Positions 40,835 to 50,489 of a DNA stretch of 60,000 nucleotides are shown piece after piece. Source of the stretch: Takakia lepidozioides (taxonomy: Eukaryota; Streptophyta; Takakiopsida; Takakiales; Takakiaceae); NCBI GenBank assembly GCA_030704615.1, contig CM060731.1, forward strand, positions 95,834,756 to 95,894,755, written 5' to 3'. Positions within the stretch are counted from its first letter, which is position 1; each line of letters begins with the position of its first letter. The translations under genes were made by a program, and so were the position numbers. The notes beneath the pieces are model-generated. The model saw nothing but the letters and a program-made list of their open reading frames with translations. It made no database searches and was not told the origin of the DNA.

Positions 40835-41595
40835 TATGTCAGACCAAAGCAGAAATTACCATTGGACAGCTATTAGCTGTGGCACCTTATTGTAGGCACA
40901 GGCTGTATCAGGCAATCAATCGAATTGCCCAAGAGACAGGAAACACAGACCTGAACAGCAAGGTGACCAGTTATAATGTGAAGCCGGAAGGGCGAGAACC
41001 AGTCATGGACTTTGATGATTCTATGCCAGTAATCCAATTGAGAATTGGAAGCACAGAACTAACTGATGTACTGATAGATGGTGGTTCTGGAGTAAATATC
41101 ATGACAGACCAATTAAGGAAGAAGCTTGGTCTAAGTAACATGAAACCAGCCCCATTTACAGTAACAATGGCAGATCAAAGAAGTGTACAGCCATTGGGAT
41201 TAATAAGAGGAGTTAAGATACAGATACAGAAAATGATCTTTATGATCACAGTAACTGTATTAAAAATGGATGAAGTCATGGAGGCTTACTCCTTATTATT
41301 GGGACGTCCGTGGCTGAAACAGGCCAGGGTATTCCATGACTGGAATTCTCAGTTACTAACTGTGCATAATGGGATGCACGAGATACAAATTACCACAAAG
41401 AAATCTAGTAGATTACCTGCTACAAGAAGACCTCGAGGAGTCAGAGAGTATGACTGGAGGGGAGGACTGGATGAGGAGCAGGAAGCTACCCTATTTGCTG
41501 CACACCCAGAATGGGAGCAGGTTGCAGAGATGCGGCTGGAAAGCCTAAGTTGTTTAAGGTATCTGCTGTGGTGTAGTGACAGCAACACCAATTGA
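40801..41595 (+). CDS. Aspartic protease domain (copy B)
   Basis: A 264-codon frame with VLIDGGSGVNIM (catalytic Asp near residue 93) and LLLGRPWLKQ near 170, the two landmarks of a retropepsin. It would normally be translated as part of the polyprotein. Breaks near 41590 and 41800 (a missing A in GCCGGATTC against GCCGGAATTC in copy A) separate it from RT. Confidence 0.8.
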   Translation: MQSNEETLAEVICQTKAEITIGQLLAVAPYCRHRLYQAINRIAQETGNTDLNSKVTSYNVKPEGREPVMDFDDSMPVIQLRIGSTELTDVLIDGGSGVNIMTDQLRKKLGLSNMKPAPFTVTMADQRSVQPLGLIRGVKIQIQKMIFMITVTVLKMDEVMEAYSLLLGRPWLKQARVFHDWNSQLLTVHNGMHEIQITTKKSSRLPATRRPRGVREYDWRGGLDEEQEATLFAAHPEWEQVAEMRLESLSCLRYLLWCSDSNTN

Positions 41596-41819
41596 AGAGG
41601 AAACCAACTGTTACCCACCACATTTCTATGAAGAAAAGGAGGAGAGATAGAAATCCTAGAAGAACCAGCCACTGTGAGCTTAAAGGATGAAGTGGTGACT
41701 GGTTGGACAATCACAGCTGATGAGCAGGTGAGAGAAGTAAATGTGGGAACTCAGGAGGAACCGAGAATGGTGAAAGTAGGAGCTGATTTGGAGCCGGATT
41801 CTTCGAAGAAGCTAAAAGC

Positions 41820-44798
41820 TTGTTCATCAAATACAGAGATGTATTTGCTTGGAGCTATGAGGATCTAAAAGGGATACCACCTGAAGTCTGTCAGCATAAG
41901 ATTGAACTGGAACCAGGGTCAGTACCAATCAAGCAGGCGAGGTATAGAATGAATCCCAACTACGCACAGAAGGTTGGAGAAGAGATAAAGAAGTTGGCTG
42001 AGGCTAAGTTTATATACCCAATAGAGTATACAACTTGGTTGTCACCCATTGTTATAGTTCCCAAGAAGAATGGCAAACTAAGAGTATGTGTGAACTATAA
42101 GAAGCTGAATGCTTGTACGAAGAAAGATCCTTTCCCTTTGCCATTCACAGAAGCAGTATTAGACACTGTGGCAGGCCATGAGATGTACTCATTCATGGAT
42201 GGCTTCAGTGGTTATAATCAAGTGCAAGTGGCAGAAGAAGACCAAGGGAAAACAGCTTTCATCACAGACTGGGGGGCTTATGCATACAAAGTCATGCCCT
42301 TTGGACTTTGTAATGCACCAGCGACCTTTCAGAGAGTGATAAGTGAATCTTTTCATGAGTATCTGGATGATTTCATGCAGGTATTCTTGGATGATTTCAG
42401 TGTGTACAGCTCTAAGAATGAGCACTTGCATAAATTGGAGTTATGCCTGGCCAGATGCAGGATGAGAGGTCTGGGCTTGAATCCAGAGAAGTGTACTTTC
42501 TGTGTGAACTCAGGGGTGCTTCTGGGACACATTGTGTGTAAGAAGGGACTTCTTGTGGATCCCAGGAAGACAGAGTCCATTAAAGTCTCTCCACCACCAG
42601 TGAATGTTAAGAGTTTAAGGAGATTCCTTGGGCAAACCAGTTATTACAGAAGATTTGTCAAAAGGTATGCACAAATAGCAGCACCATTGAGCAAGCTTCT
42701 GAAGAAAGATGCAGTGTTTGCATGGACAGCTGAATGTCAACAGGCGTTTGAGGAACTTACACTGTCAGTAACAACTACACCTGTGCTGATTAACCCTCAC
42801 TGGCATGTAGTATTTCATGTTCACTGCGATGCATCAGGAGAAGCGTTGGGAGCGGTGTTAGCCCAGAATGTTACAGGGAATATAGATTCACCTGTGTACT
42901 ATGCTAGCCGGTTGATGAACAGTGCTGAGAGGAACTATAGCACAACGGAAAGAGAAGCATTGGCAATGATCTATGCAGTGAAGAAATTCAGGCATTACCT
43001 ATTGGGAAGAAAGTTTATGTTTTATGTGGATCACCAGGCTCTGATATATCTGGTGAACAAACCTTTGATAAGTGGAAGGATAGCGAGGTGGTTAATAATC
43101 TTGCATGAGTTTGAGTTCGAGGTTATTTACAAGCCTGGCCGTTTGCATCTTGTGGCAGATCATTTGTCACGACTAACAACAGGAGAGGCCGCCACAGGAG
43201 TGGACGATCAGTTACCTGATGCGAGTTTATTTGTAATGGAGGTGCAAGGAAGTGCAGATGAATGGTTAGATTGGCAGTGGCCAATCAGATACTACCTTGC
43301 TCATGGTCAGTGCCCACCTAGTTATGGTAAGGAGCAGAGGAAGAGAATTGCTATCAGAGCTTTACCTTATACTATGGTAGGAAGCAGAATGTATAAGTTA
43401 GGACCTGATGCTACCAGTAGAAAGATACTACTCGCAGGATACTGGTGGCCTACTTTGTTCAAAGATGTACATGAGTATTGTCAGAAGTGTGATGAATGTC
43501 AGAGGCTAGGACCTTTGCAGAGATCTGGAAGAATGGCCTTGCATCCTACAATGCCTACGGAACCATTTCAGAAATGGGGACTAGACTTTGTTGGACCAAT
43601 TAATCCACCATCCAAGAATACACGAAACAGGTACATAATTACAGCCACTGATTATACTACAAAGTGGGTGGAAGCTAAAGCTTTGAGGGACAACACAGCC
43701 AAGTCCACAGCAAGGTTCCTGTACGAGAACATACTTACACGATTTGGATGTCCCTTAGAATTTATCAGTGATCAAGGAAGTCACTTCATGAATGAGACCA
43801 TTGAGTTATTGACTAAAGAGTTTATGATTGTGCATAGAAAGAGTACAACATATTACCCACAGGGTAATGGGCAGGCAGAGGCTACCAACAAAATACTATG
43901 TACTATCTTGGCTAAGATAGTCAATGCAAACAGAACGGATTGGGATACAAAGCTGCTGACAGCTTTGTGGTCATACAGGACTTCATATAAAGTCACCACT
44001 AAGTATACACCATTCCAATTAGTTTATGGTATGGAAGCCTTACTTCCAGTGGAATTCCTGTTACCTACCATGAGAACGGAGTGGGGAAAAAGAATGGAAT
44101 TGCAAGACTCCATCAAGGTCAGGAAACATGAATTATACCATGTGGAAGAAGTACGTGCTGATGCAGCTGATAATATGACCAGAATTCAGATGAAGCAAAA
44201 GGAACAGTTTGATGAAGGCAAATTAAAGACTTTTAAGACGGGGGATTTGGTTCTATGGTTGCAGAAGAAAGGAAAGATTCAAGCTTCTAAGCTTAAATCA
44301 CCATGGAAAGGACCTTATGTCATACAAAAGATGTATGATAACAACACAGCCATGTTACAAACCATTAACAAAGAAATGCTGGGAAGAGTCAATGCAAATA
44401 AGTTGAAGGGGTACAGTGGTATCCATGACAAACCCCTGCAGCATGATTTGCATGTTGAACCGCAAGAGCAGTCACGGGCTGCACCAGTGTTACGAACGGA
44501 GTATGGAACACTTGTCGCTAGGCCCAGTATATATGACCGGGGTGGGCAAAACAAACGTGACACAGCCTATCACAGCCCATCACGGCGTGACACAGCCTAT
44601 CACAGCCCATCACGACGTGACACAGCCAACCACAGCCCAGCAAGGCGCAACACAGCCTATCACAGCCCGTCACGACGTGACACAGCCAACCACAACCCCA
44701 AGGCGCAACACAGCCTATCACAACCTACCGCAGCGTGTCACAGCCTATCACAGCTTACCACAGTGCAACACAGCCTATCACAGCGTAACACAGTATGA
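41820..44798 (+). CDS. Reverse transcriptase-RNase H-integrase polyprotein (copy B)
   Basis: A 992-codon frame. RT: PKKNGKLRVCVNYKKLN near 81-97, MPFGLCNAPATFQRV near 159-173, active site FLDD at 189-192. RNase H: HCDASGEALGAVL near 338, then the EREAL and DHQAL acidic residues. Integrase core: D in LDFVGP, D in SDQGSHF, E in NGQAEATN. The integrase zinc module is damaged: between 43410 and 43411 a 93-base in-frame segment present in copy A (7515-7607) is missing, which removes both histidines of HHCC. The C-terminus runs into the minisatellite in a different frame from copy A and encodes DTAYHSPSRR-type repeats. Confidence 0.9.
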   Translation: MFIKYRDVFAWSYEDLKGIPPEVCQHKIELEPGSVPIKQARYRMNPNYAQKVGEEIKKLAEAKFIYPIEYTTWLSPIVIVPKKNGKLRVCVNYKKLNACTKKDPFPLPFTEAVLDTVAGHEMYSFMDGFSGYNQVQVAEEDQGKTAFITDWGAYAYKVMPFGLCNAPATFQRVISESFHEYLDDFMQVFLDDFSVYSSKNEHLHKLELCLARCRMRGLGLNPEKCTFCVNSGVLLGHIVCKKGLLVDPRKTESIKVSPPPVNVKSLRRFLGQTSYYRRFVKRYAQIAAPLSKLLKKDAVFAWTAECQQAFEELTLSVTTTPVLINPHWHVVFHVHCDASGEALGAVLAQNVTGNIDSPVYYASRLMNSAERNYSTTEREALAMIYAVKKFRHYLLGRKFMFYVDHQALIYLVNKPLISGRIARWLIILHEFEFEVIYKPGRLHLVADHLSRLTTGEAATGVDDQLPDASLFVMEVQGSADEWLDWQWPIRYYLAHGQCPPSYGKEQRKRIAIRALPYTMVGSRMYKLGPDATSRKILLAGYWWPTLFKDVHEYCQKCDECQRLGPLQRSGRMALHPTMPTEPFQKWGLDFVGPINPPSKNTRNRYIITATDYTTKWVEAKALRDNTAKSTARFLYENILTRFGCPLEFISDQGSHFMNETIELLTKEFMIVHRKSTTYYPQGNGQAEATNKILCTILAKIVNANRTDWDTKLLTALWSYRTSYKVTTKYTPFQLVYGMEALLPVEFLLPTMRTEWGKRMELQDSIKVRKHELYHVEEVRADAADNMTRIQMKQKEQFDEGKLKTFKTGDLVLWLQKKGKIQASKLKSPWKGPYVIQKMYDNNTAMLQTINKEMLGRVNANKLKGYSGIHDKPLQHDLHVEPQEQSRAAPVLRTEYGTLVARPSIYDRGGQNKRDTAYHSPSRRDTAYHSPSRRDTANHSPARRNTAYHSPSRRDTANHNPKAQHSLSQPTAACHSLSQLTTVQHSLSQRNTV

Positions 44799-44831
44799 CA
44801 CAGCCTGTCACAGCTCAACACAGCCTACTAA
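44556..44831 (+). repeat. CACAGCC-type minisatellite at the integrase 3' end (copy B)
   Basis: Same array as copy A at 8752-9060, with a different number and order of 30-base units and a different translated frame. Confidence 0.85.
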
Positions 44832-45299
44832 AGTTACACCATCCATAGAATCAGTGACAAGTGGACACATAATAACTTCAGGAAAATGGATGACGGAAGA
44901 GGAAACGGAAATTACTTTAAAAATAGACACGTGGAGGTCAGGGTGCGACACACAGCAGAGAATGAAGTGCAAGGACAGGTGTCAAAAAGAAAGAGGAAAG
45001 AACGGCCGTCAAATGGGATGAAAGGCGGGCCCATTAATGAATACGGAAAAAGGGAAACAGAACGAACGGCAAGTACAGAAAAGCTGAATTCATGTCGCAT
45101 GTGTGATCCTAGTGGACTATCCAACAGGGAAAGTCCACTAAAGAAGATAAAAGTTAAAATCCAGTCACAGCGGATACAGCCAATAGAAAACCAGAGAAAT
45201 GATCAAGAAAATGGAGGGAAATTGAGCGCAAGAGGCGGCGTCGTTCTGAGTAACGGGCGTCTCGACAGGACAGGCCATAAATGCTATAACTTGGAAACT
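44832..45299 (+). other. Spacer between integrase and ORF2 (copy B)
   Basis: Open but polar, with no recognisable domain. It includes the conserved 9-bp hairpin starting TAGTGGACT near 45110. The frame is continuous with ORF2 and leads to an ATG at 45300. Confidence 0.5.
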
Positions 45300-48200
45300 A
45301 TGGAGGAACTAACAGACTATACGCTCGCAATATTACTTACGCAATGGCAGAGACACGAAACGAAAGAGCAGAGCTTTTCTCTTGAACAATGCTTGCAAGC
45401 CCCGCAGGCTTACAAGAGATTACCCATAGCTTTCTGCGGCAACCATACGTTTCTGCTTTGTGCACTACAGGCATTCCTGCAGTTGTTACAGCCAAAGCAG
45501 TTCTGTGAGTCTAAGATGAAGAGAGTGAGAGGAATGGAGGAAATCAGGGTGAAGAGCACCACAATTCTGCAGAAACAAACGATGGCTACCCCACAGGCGA
45601 TAAAGATACTGGAGGAGCTGAGATTGGAAGGATTGCAAAGCTAGATTGGACACTACACCATAGACAGTACATGTTACAATTTTTGCAGAACTTTGAGCCA
45701 AGGACAGGAACAACAACGGTGAAGGGAGTTGAATTAATGATTACTCCCCTATACCTCCAGCAATTGTTTCGATTGCCAGCAGGTCAGGTGCATGTGGAGG
45801 AACACAGGGCAAGACTGCAAATAGGGGACTTATTCCAAGAAGGGAGTTTCTTTAAAACTCAGGGTTATGCTTGTACCAAAGCTGTGTACCCAGGGTTAAA
45901 AGAGATAGGCCAGGTATTGAACGTTCTGATTGCCCTGAAACAGAACCAACAATATTTGAGCAGATCCTTCACAGAGGAAATACTCAAAGGCCTGAAGGGA
46001 CAAGAGGTACAATGGGCGGACATAATGTACAACGCACTGGTAGAGGAGATGAAAAGATTACAAGGTACTACCGCAAAGTCTCCTATCATAGTGTCTGGCC
46101 CAATCATTGCTCAAATAATCCTTAATTCTGGCATACTTAATGCACAAGAAAGGAAGGAAATGGGAGTGTTTGAGCCAGAAACAACTGCAATGGAAGAGCA
46201 AGGCTCTTCACACAGTGAGGGTGGACTAGCAGCACAACCCGAGACTAAGAGGCAGAGAAGGGGAAAGACTGTAGTGGCGGATCCACTGGCTTCACGGATT
46301 CCGCATGATAATGTTTCCCAAGCTCATGACCAGGAAGGGGCACAGCAGCACAAAAGAATGTTATTACTGGAAGCAGGACCTTCAGAGAGGGAGGAGGAAG
46401 TTACTTCTGCATCACCCAACACAGCCACTTGAACGACTTGTCACAAGGTCACAAGTTATCCATGCAGCTCAACCCGAAATAATTGATTTGGAAAGTGAAG
46501 GGATAGATATTCCAACTACAGAACAGATAGTGGCAGAAATAGAGAAAGGGGACCTTCTCTATGAATATTCTGGTCTGGTAAGGAGACAGAAATCCCAGAG
46601 GTGCAACAGTTGCCCAAGGGAAATCCTGAGGTGCATATAATGCACACACCTGTGTCGGAGGTACCACAGGCGGAAGGTCATGACACTGTAGCACCGGTCA
46701 TAGATGAAGTAGTTCAGGAAGAAAATCCGGTGGGACAATGGTCTGAATGGTTAGTGAGACATCATACTGTTGAAGATCAGGAGGAACAGCAGCAACCTCA
46801 CCATGATGACCCTCAACAGGCAATGCTGATGAGTTCCATAGGCAGGACACTTAATTTGTTGGGGACTTATGTCAAAACCCATGTTCCAATTACCCAATTG
46901 ACAGCCTTGAAAGAAGAACTCAGGAAGGAGTTTGAGGCTCGACTTGCCACTGAGTGTGCAAACAAGGTCGATGAAGAGGTCACTCTCAAGATGAAGCAGG
47001 ACTTGGCCAATACAGAAATGGCTTTGCAATTGGCCAAGCAACAATTGATTGAGGCAGGCCTCGCGCAAGACCAGTTGCACGAAGCACATAAGCAACAGCT
47101 ATACCAAATGCAGGTGCAGCATGAAAGCAAGTTGCAAGAACTGAATGCACTACATACGGAGTTGCAGACAGTGCATAACAGGATGGCGATACAATGCGCT
47201 ACATTTACAACTATGCTTGACCAATCAACAAAAGAAATAAACAGTCAAGCGGAAAAATGTACGAAGGCAGAAGAAGAGAATGTGGAGCACATGAAGCTCA
47301 TTGTCGATATGAAGAATACAATCTGTCGCAATGAAGATACTTTCAAGCAATACAGGCAGATGGAAGCTGAGCAAGAGAAATACATCGTGGAGTTGCAACA
47401 AACCATCGTGGCCAATAGAAATGAAATCGCGGTCAGTAACAAGGCTTCGAAGGAAGCCAATAATCTACTTGCTGCCTATGCGCAATTGGTTGAGCCACAG
47501 GCGAAGCGCATGGAGGCTTTACAACAGCAGTTGGAATTGTACAAGCTAAGAGAGGAGCAAACTCTCAGGGGAACCACAAGCAGCTTGGTGGATAACAGCC
47601 TTATGCAGGTCTGGTTAGCACAAGGGCCAGTAGAGGGCAAAAGCCCACGGAAGCTCACCCAAAGCGAGATGAATGAGCTCAGACTGCAGGTGCAGAACAT
47701 TGCCACAACTACTATAGACAATGTCTATAGTAGGATAGCAGAGTTACAAGAGGATGTAGACGGACTCCAGACTCAAGTGGAAGACCTCACTTCAAACATC
47801 GACCAAAGAGTCTATATCCCTCAGGAACAGCTAATGGCTTCTTATTTGCAAGCCAGAACTCTGGCTTTTCAGTCTTCACAGGAGGTGCAGGAGATGCCAA
47901 TGGTACAGGAACCAGTACCACCACCACCACAACAGGTCAGTGTACCAGTAGCTGAACCTGTGGTTACTACAACCACACCACAGCCACCACAGCCGGAGGT
48001 ATGGGGCAATGCAGCTTTTAACCCACCTAAAACTCCAGCTGCCAGGGAGTACAGTAGGGCTATGATTATGCCCTTCAACCAAATTCCCATCATGTTGGAT
48101 TTGGCTTGGAAAGAATTTAGTCCTCCGCAGTCATTCGCACATTACTACCAAATCATGCGTATTTGGCTGCCAGTGGCAACCAGGACTAAAGTTCTTCCAA

Positions 48201-49069
48201 ACAATCGACATATTGAAGATCATCACTTTGCACAATACTGGCACGAGGCAGGTACCATGTTGAGGGAATTGGTTGCTTTCCAGGTTGTACATGGACTCAT
48301 TTATACCAAGACCAAGGAGATAGCAAGTATTGTCATGGGGTGCGGGCTATACTACGCTGCTTGTTTTCTGATACGTTACCACATTGAGCAACAAAAGATG
48401 CAAGCACGCTTTCAAAGTTACTCCAGTGGAGATCATTGGGTATTACCTTCGGTGCCACCTCATATGTACCTATATGACCCAAAAGTTATGATACAGAAGG
48501 ATTCTCAAATTCGTTCATGGTTTCAAGCAGCCTGCAACAATTTGTCAACACAGAAATTCGGACTTGATGACATTTTCTATAAGGGACATATCGCATGGAA
48601 ATACTTGCACGCTGCACCAGTAATTGGTACCCCACTCATCTGGACAGACAAGGAGCTCAGTGTCTACACCAATTTTGCTGTTCAACGGTTACACCAGGTT
48701 GTAAAATGCAAACTTCCAGACATGGTAGGACAGCATTGTATGCCCCAGATGATTCCACAAAAAGTTCGAAAATTAAAACACCTGAGAGGCGATGAGGATT
48801 CTGATACAACTGTTTCTTCACAGAATTCTTTTGACATGGGAGAAGACTATGCAATTCAGATGGAAGAGAAGAAACAAAGGGGATCTCCTATGCCGGAAAG
48901 ATTACCTCGATATCAGCCTCCAGAAGGCCTCACTTATCCAGGTAGTGATCAACCATCTCCGTCAACCAGAGACAGACCTCGGGCTCGTACACACAGCCCG
49001 CCACGAAACTCTCAACGTCAACAAGGTGCTCACTCACAAAGGGTTGCTACTCGAAACAGTAAACCGTGA
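45300..49069 (+). pseudogene. ORF2 coiled-coil protein (copy B), frame-broken
   Basis: Same protein as at 9744-13295, here preceded by about 70 further in-frame codons including a hydrophobic CGNHTFLLCALQAFLQLL segment. Breaks at about 45642 (stop after LEGLQS), about 46415 (two bases fewer than copy A) and about 46580 divide it. From 46601 to 49069 one frame holds the coiled coils and C-terminal domain. Comparison of A and B shows the indels are private to each copy. The function is unrecognised. Confidence 0.82.
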
Positions 49070-49100
49070 GGACACGGCTTTTTGAGGGAGGAAGGGGTAA
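49064..49100 (+). promoter_or_regulatory. Hairpin and polypurine tract before the 3' LTR (copy B)
   Basis: CCGTG (49064-49068), AGGA loop, CACGG (49073-49077), then GAGGGAGGAAGGGGTAA up to the LTR start at 49101. The ORF2 stop in this copy lies inside the hairpin. Confidence 0.8.
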
Positions 49101-50040
49101 TGTTAGAGGACTGTAGGGGACTTAGACACTTATACGGGATCTGTAGGGTACCCTTAATTTTTGCACAGACTGAGACAAACAGGAACCTTAGGGGTGACAG
49201 CAGCGCACTGTAGAGGGGGTTACATAGCCCACACACCCCACACCCGACACAGCAGTCACAGCCCACACAGCCAACACAGCCCGTCACAGTCGTCACAGCC
49301 CACACAGCCGTCACAGCCCACACAGCCCACACAGCCCGTCACAGTCGTCACAGCCCACACAGCCCACACAGCCGTCACACAACCCACACAGCCAAACACA
49401 GCCAGTCACCGCTTGACACAGCTGTCACGATAATAGGGAACGAAGAGTAGGACAGGGAACGACTGTGGGGAACAACACCTGTGAAGGGAACATGTTAATT
49501 CACATACGACGGTTAGAGAGGGAAACGGTTAGAACCGCGGATAGGAGGATAAAGGGAGAAACGGGGAATGAAGAAGGGATTATGATTCGGGGAGGAGGAT
49601 TTCGGAGTGAGACGGAGCGGAAGTCGGTGAGCACGATGAAGGAGGAAAGAGGATTAGTAGATGCTGTTATATGCAAAGCTGTAGGGATATTGTAGAGGAG
49701 ATAGAGACACAATGGCTTCGGCCTGATACCTGATAAATCATAATCTGATACTTATACGATACAATCACACATGTGTAGAGAGATCTGAGTGAAGCTGTGG
49801 ATTGAATGGAGGAGTGAAGGAAACCGATAAATTGATGAAGCAAACTGATACTTAATTATCAATGGTAAGGTAGCTAAGATTGCGGAAAAGGAAACAAATA
49901 GGAAACACCCCCATGATACACTAGCTGTAGGTCATGACTGATGTTCTGCGCGGGCTGAGTACTTAGAGATTTCCAACTCTTCTATCTTGGAGTTTCCGCC
50001 TCGGATAGCGAAGGGATGGGTGAGTAAAAGCCGCGCGACA
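49101..50040 (+). repeat. 3' LTR of copy B (940 bp)
   Basis: TGTTAGAGGAC to GCGCGACA, minisatellite at about 49225-49415. It is followed by the GACTC target duplication at 50041-50045. Confidence 0.95.
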
Positions 50041-50208
50041 GACTCCTCCAAATTTGGAAATGGTGCGGCGATTAAACAATTATTAAAATAATAGTTTTTT
50101 TATTTGACCTTGCCTTTTTTGGACGTTCCAATCATGTATGCGGCAAAGATATTCGTCAGTAACAAGTCCGCTCATGGTTTTTTAGATCCGCTCATGAAAT
50201 AAGTGACC

Positions 50209-50489
50209 GTGCAACGGGAAATCCAGTATACCACTGCAAAACGACGTCGCATACTGGCCTATATAGAGTAATTCCCGCGGTTTTACATGCCTTAACATTG
50301 GAATCAAGCTGACCCTTTGCCGCGATTGAACCAATGGAGTCTGCACCAATAAAGTCTGTAGTACTTCACAATTCTGTCTTCTTCGGGTATTCGGCGGGAA
50401 AGGTTTGCAACTGAACTGGGAAATAAGGTGCCGCATTACGGTTGGCACGTGCGAAAATTTCGGGCGGTTTGGTGTTGGCGAAGGCCCCT
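50209..50489. other. Intergenic between the inverted-repeat element and the MULE
   Basis: No gene seen. It contains a degenerate GGGAAATAAGGTGCCGCATT at 50419-50438, related to the palindromic satellite at 54830-57030. Confidence 0.4.

Larger units (their letters stand above)
36992..50040 (+). mobile_element. Complete giant Ty3/gypsy retrotransposon, copy B (13,049 bp)
   Basis: LTRs at 36992-37906 (915 bp) and 49101-50040 (940 bp), primer-binding site, gag, protease, RT-RNase H-integrase, minisatellite, ORF2, hairpin and purine tract, flanked by GACTC on both sides. The two LTRs are very similar by eye and differ mainly in minisatellite units and small indels, implying recent insertion. Frame breaks in gag, protease and ORF2 are single- or two-base indels not shared with copy A. 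Integrase lacks 31 codons of its zinc module, so even with corrected frames this copy would probably need help to move. Confidence 0.95.
36885..50208. mobile_element. Small inverted-repeat element interrupted by copy B
   Basis: The left end reads GGTTTACTATTTCATGAGC at 36885-36903. The right end, reverse-complemented from 50208, reads GGTCACTTATTTCATGAGC. The two are imperfect terminal inverted repeats, and both ends carry subterminal CATGAGC copies. With copy B removed (36992-50040 plus one GACTC) the element is about 270 bp, too short to code for protein, so it is MITE-like. I do not see a clear target duplication, and the superfamily is unknown. Confidence 0.55.
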
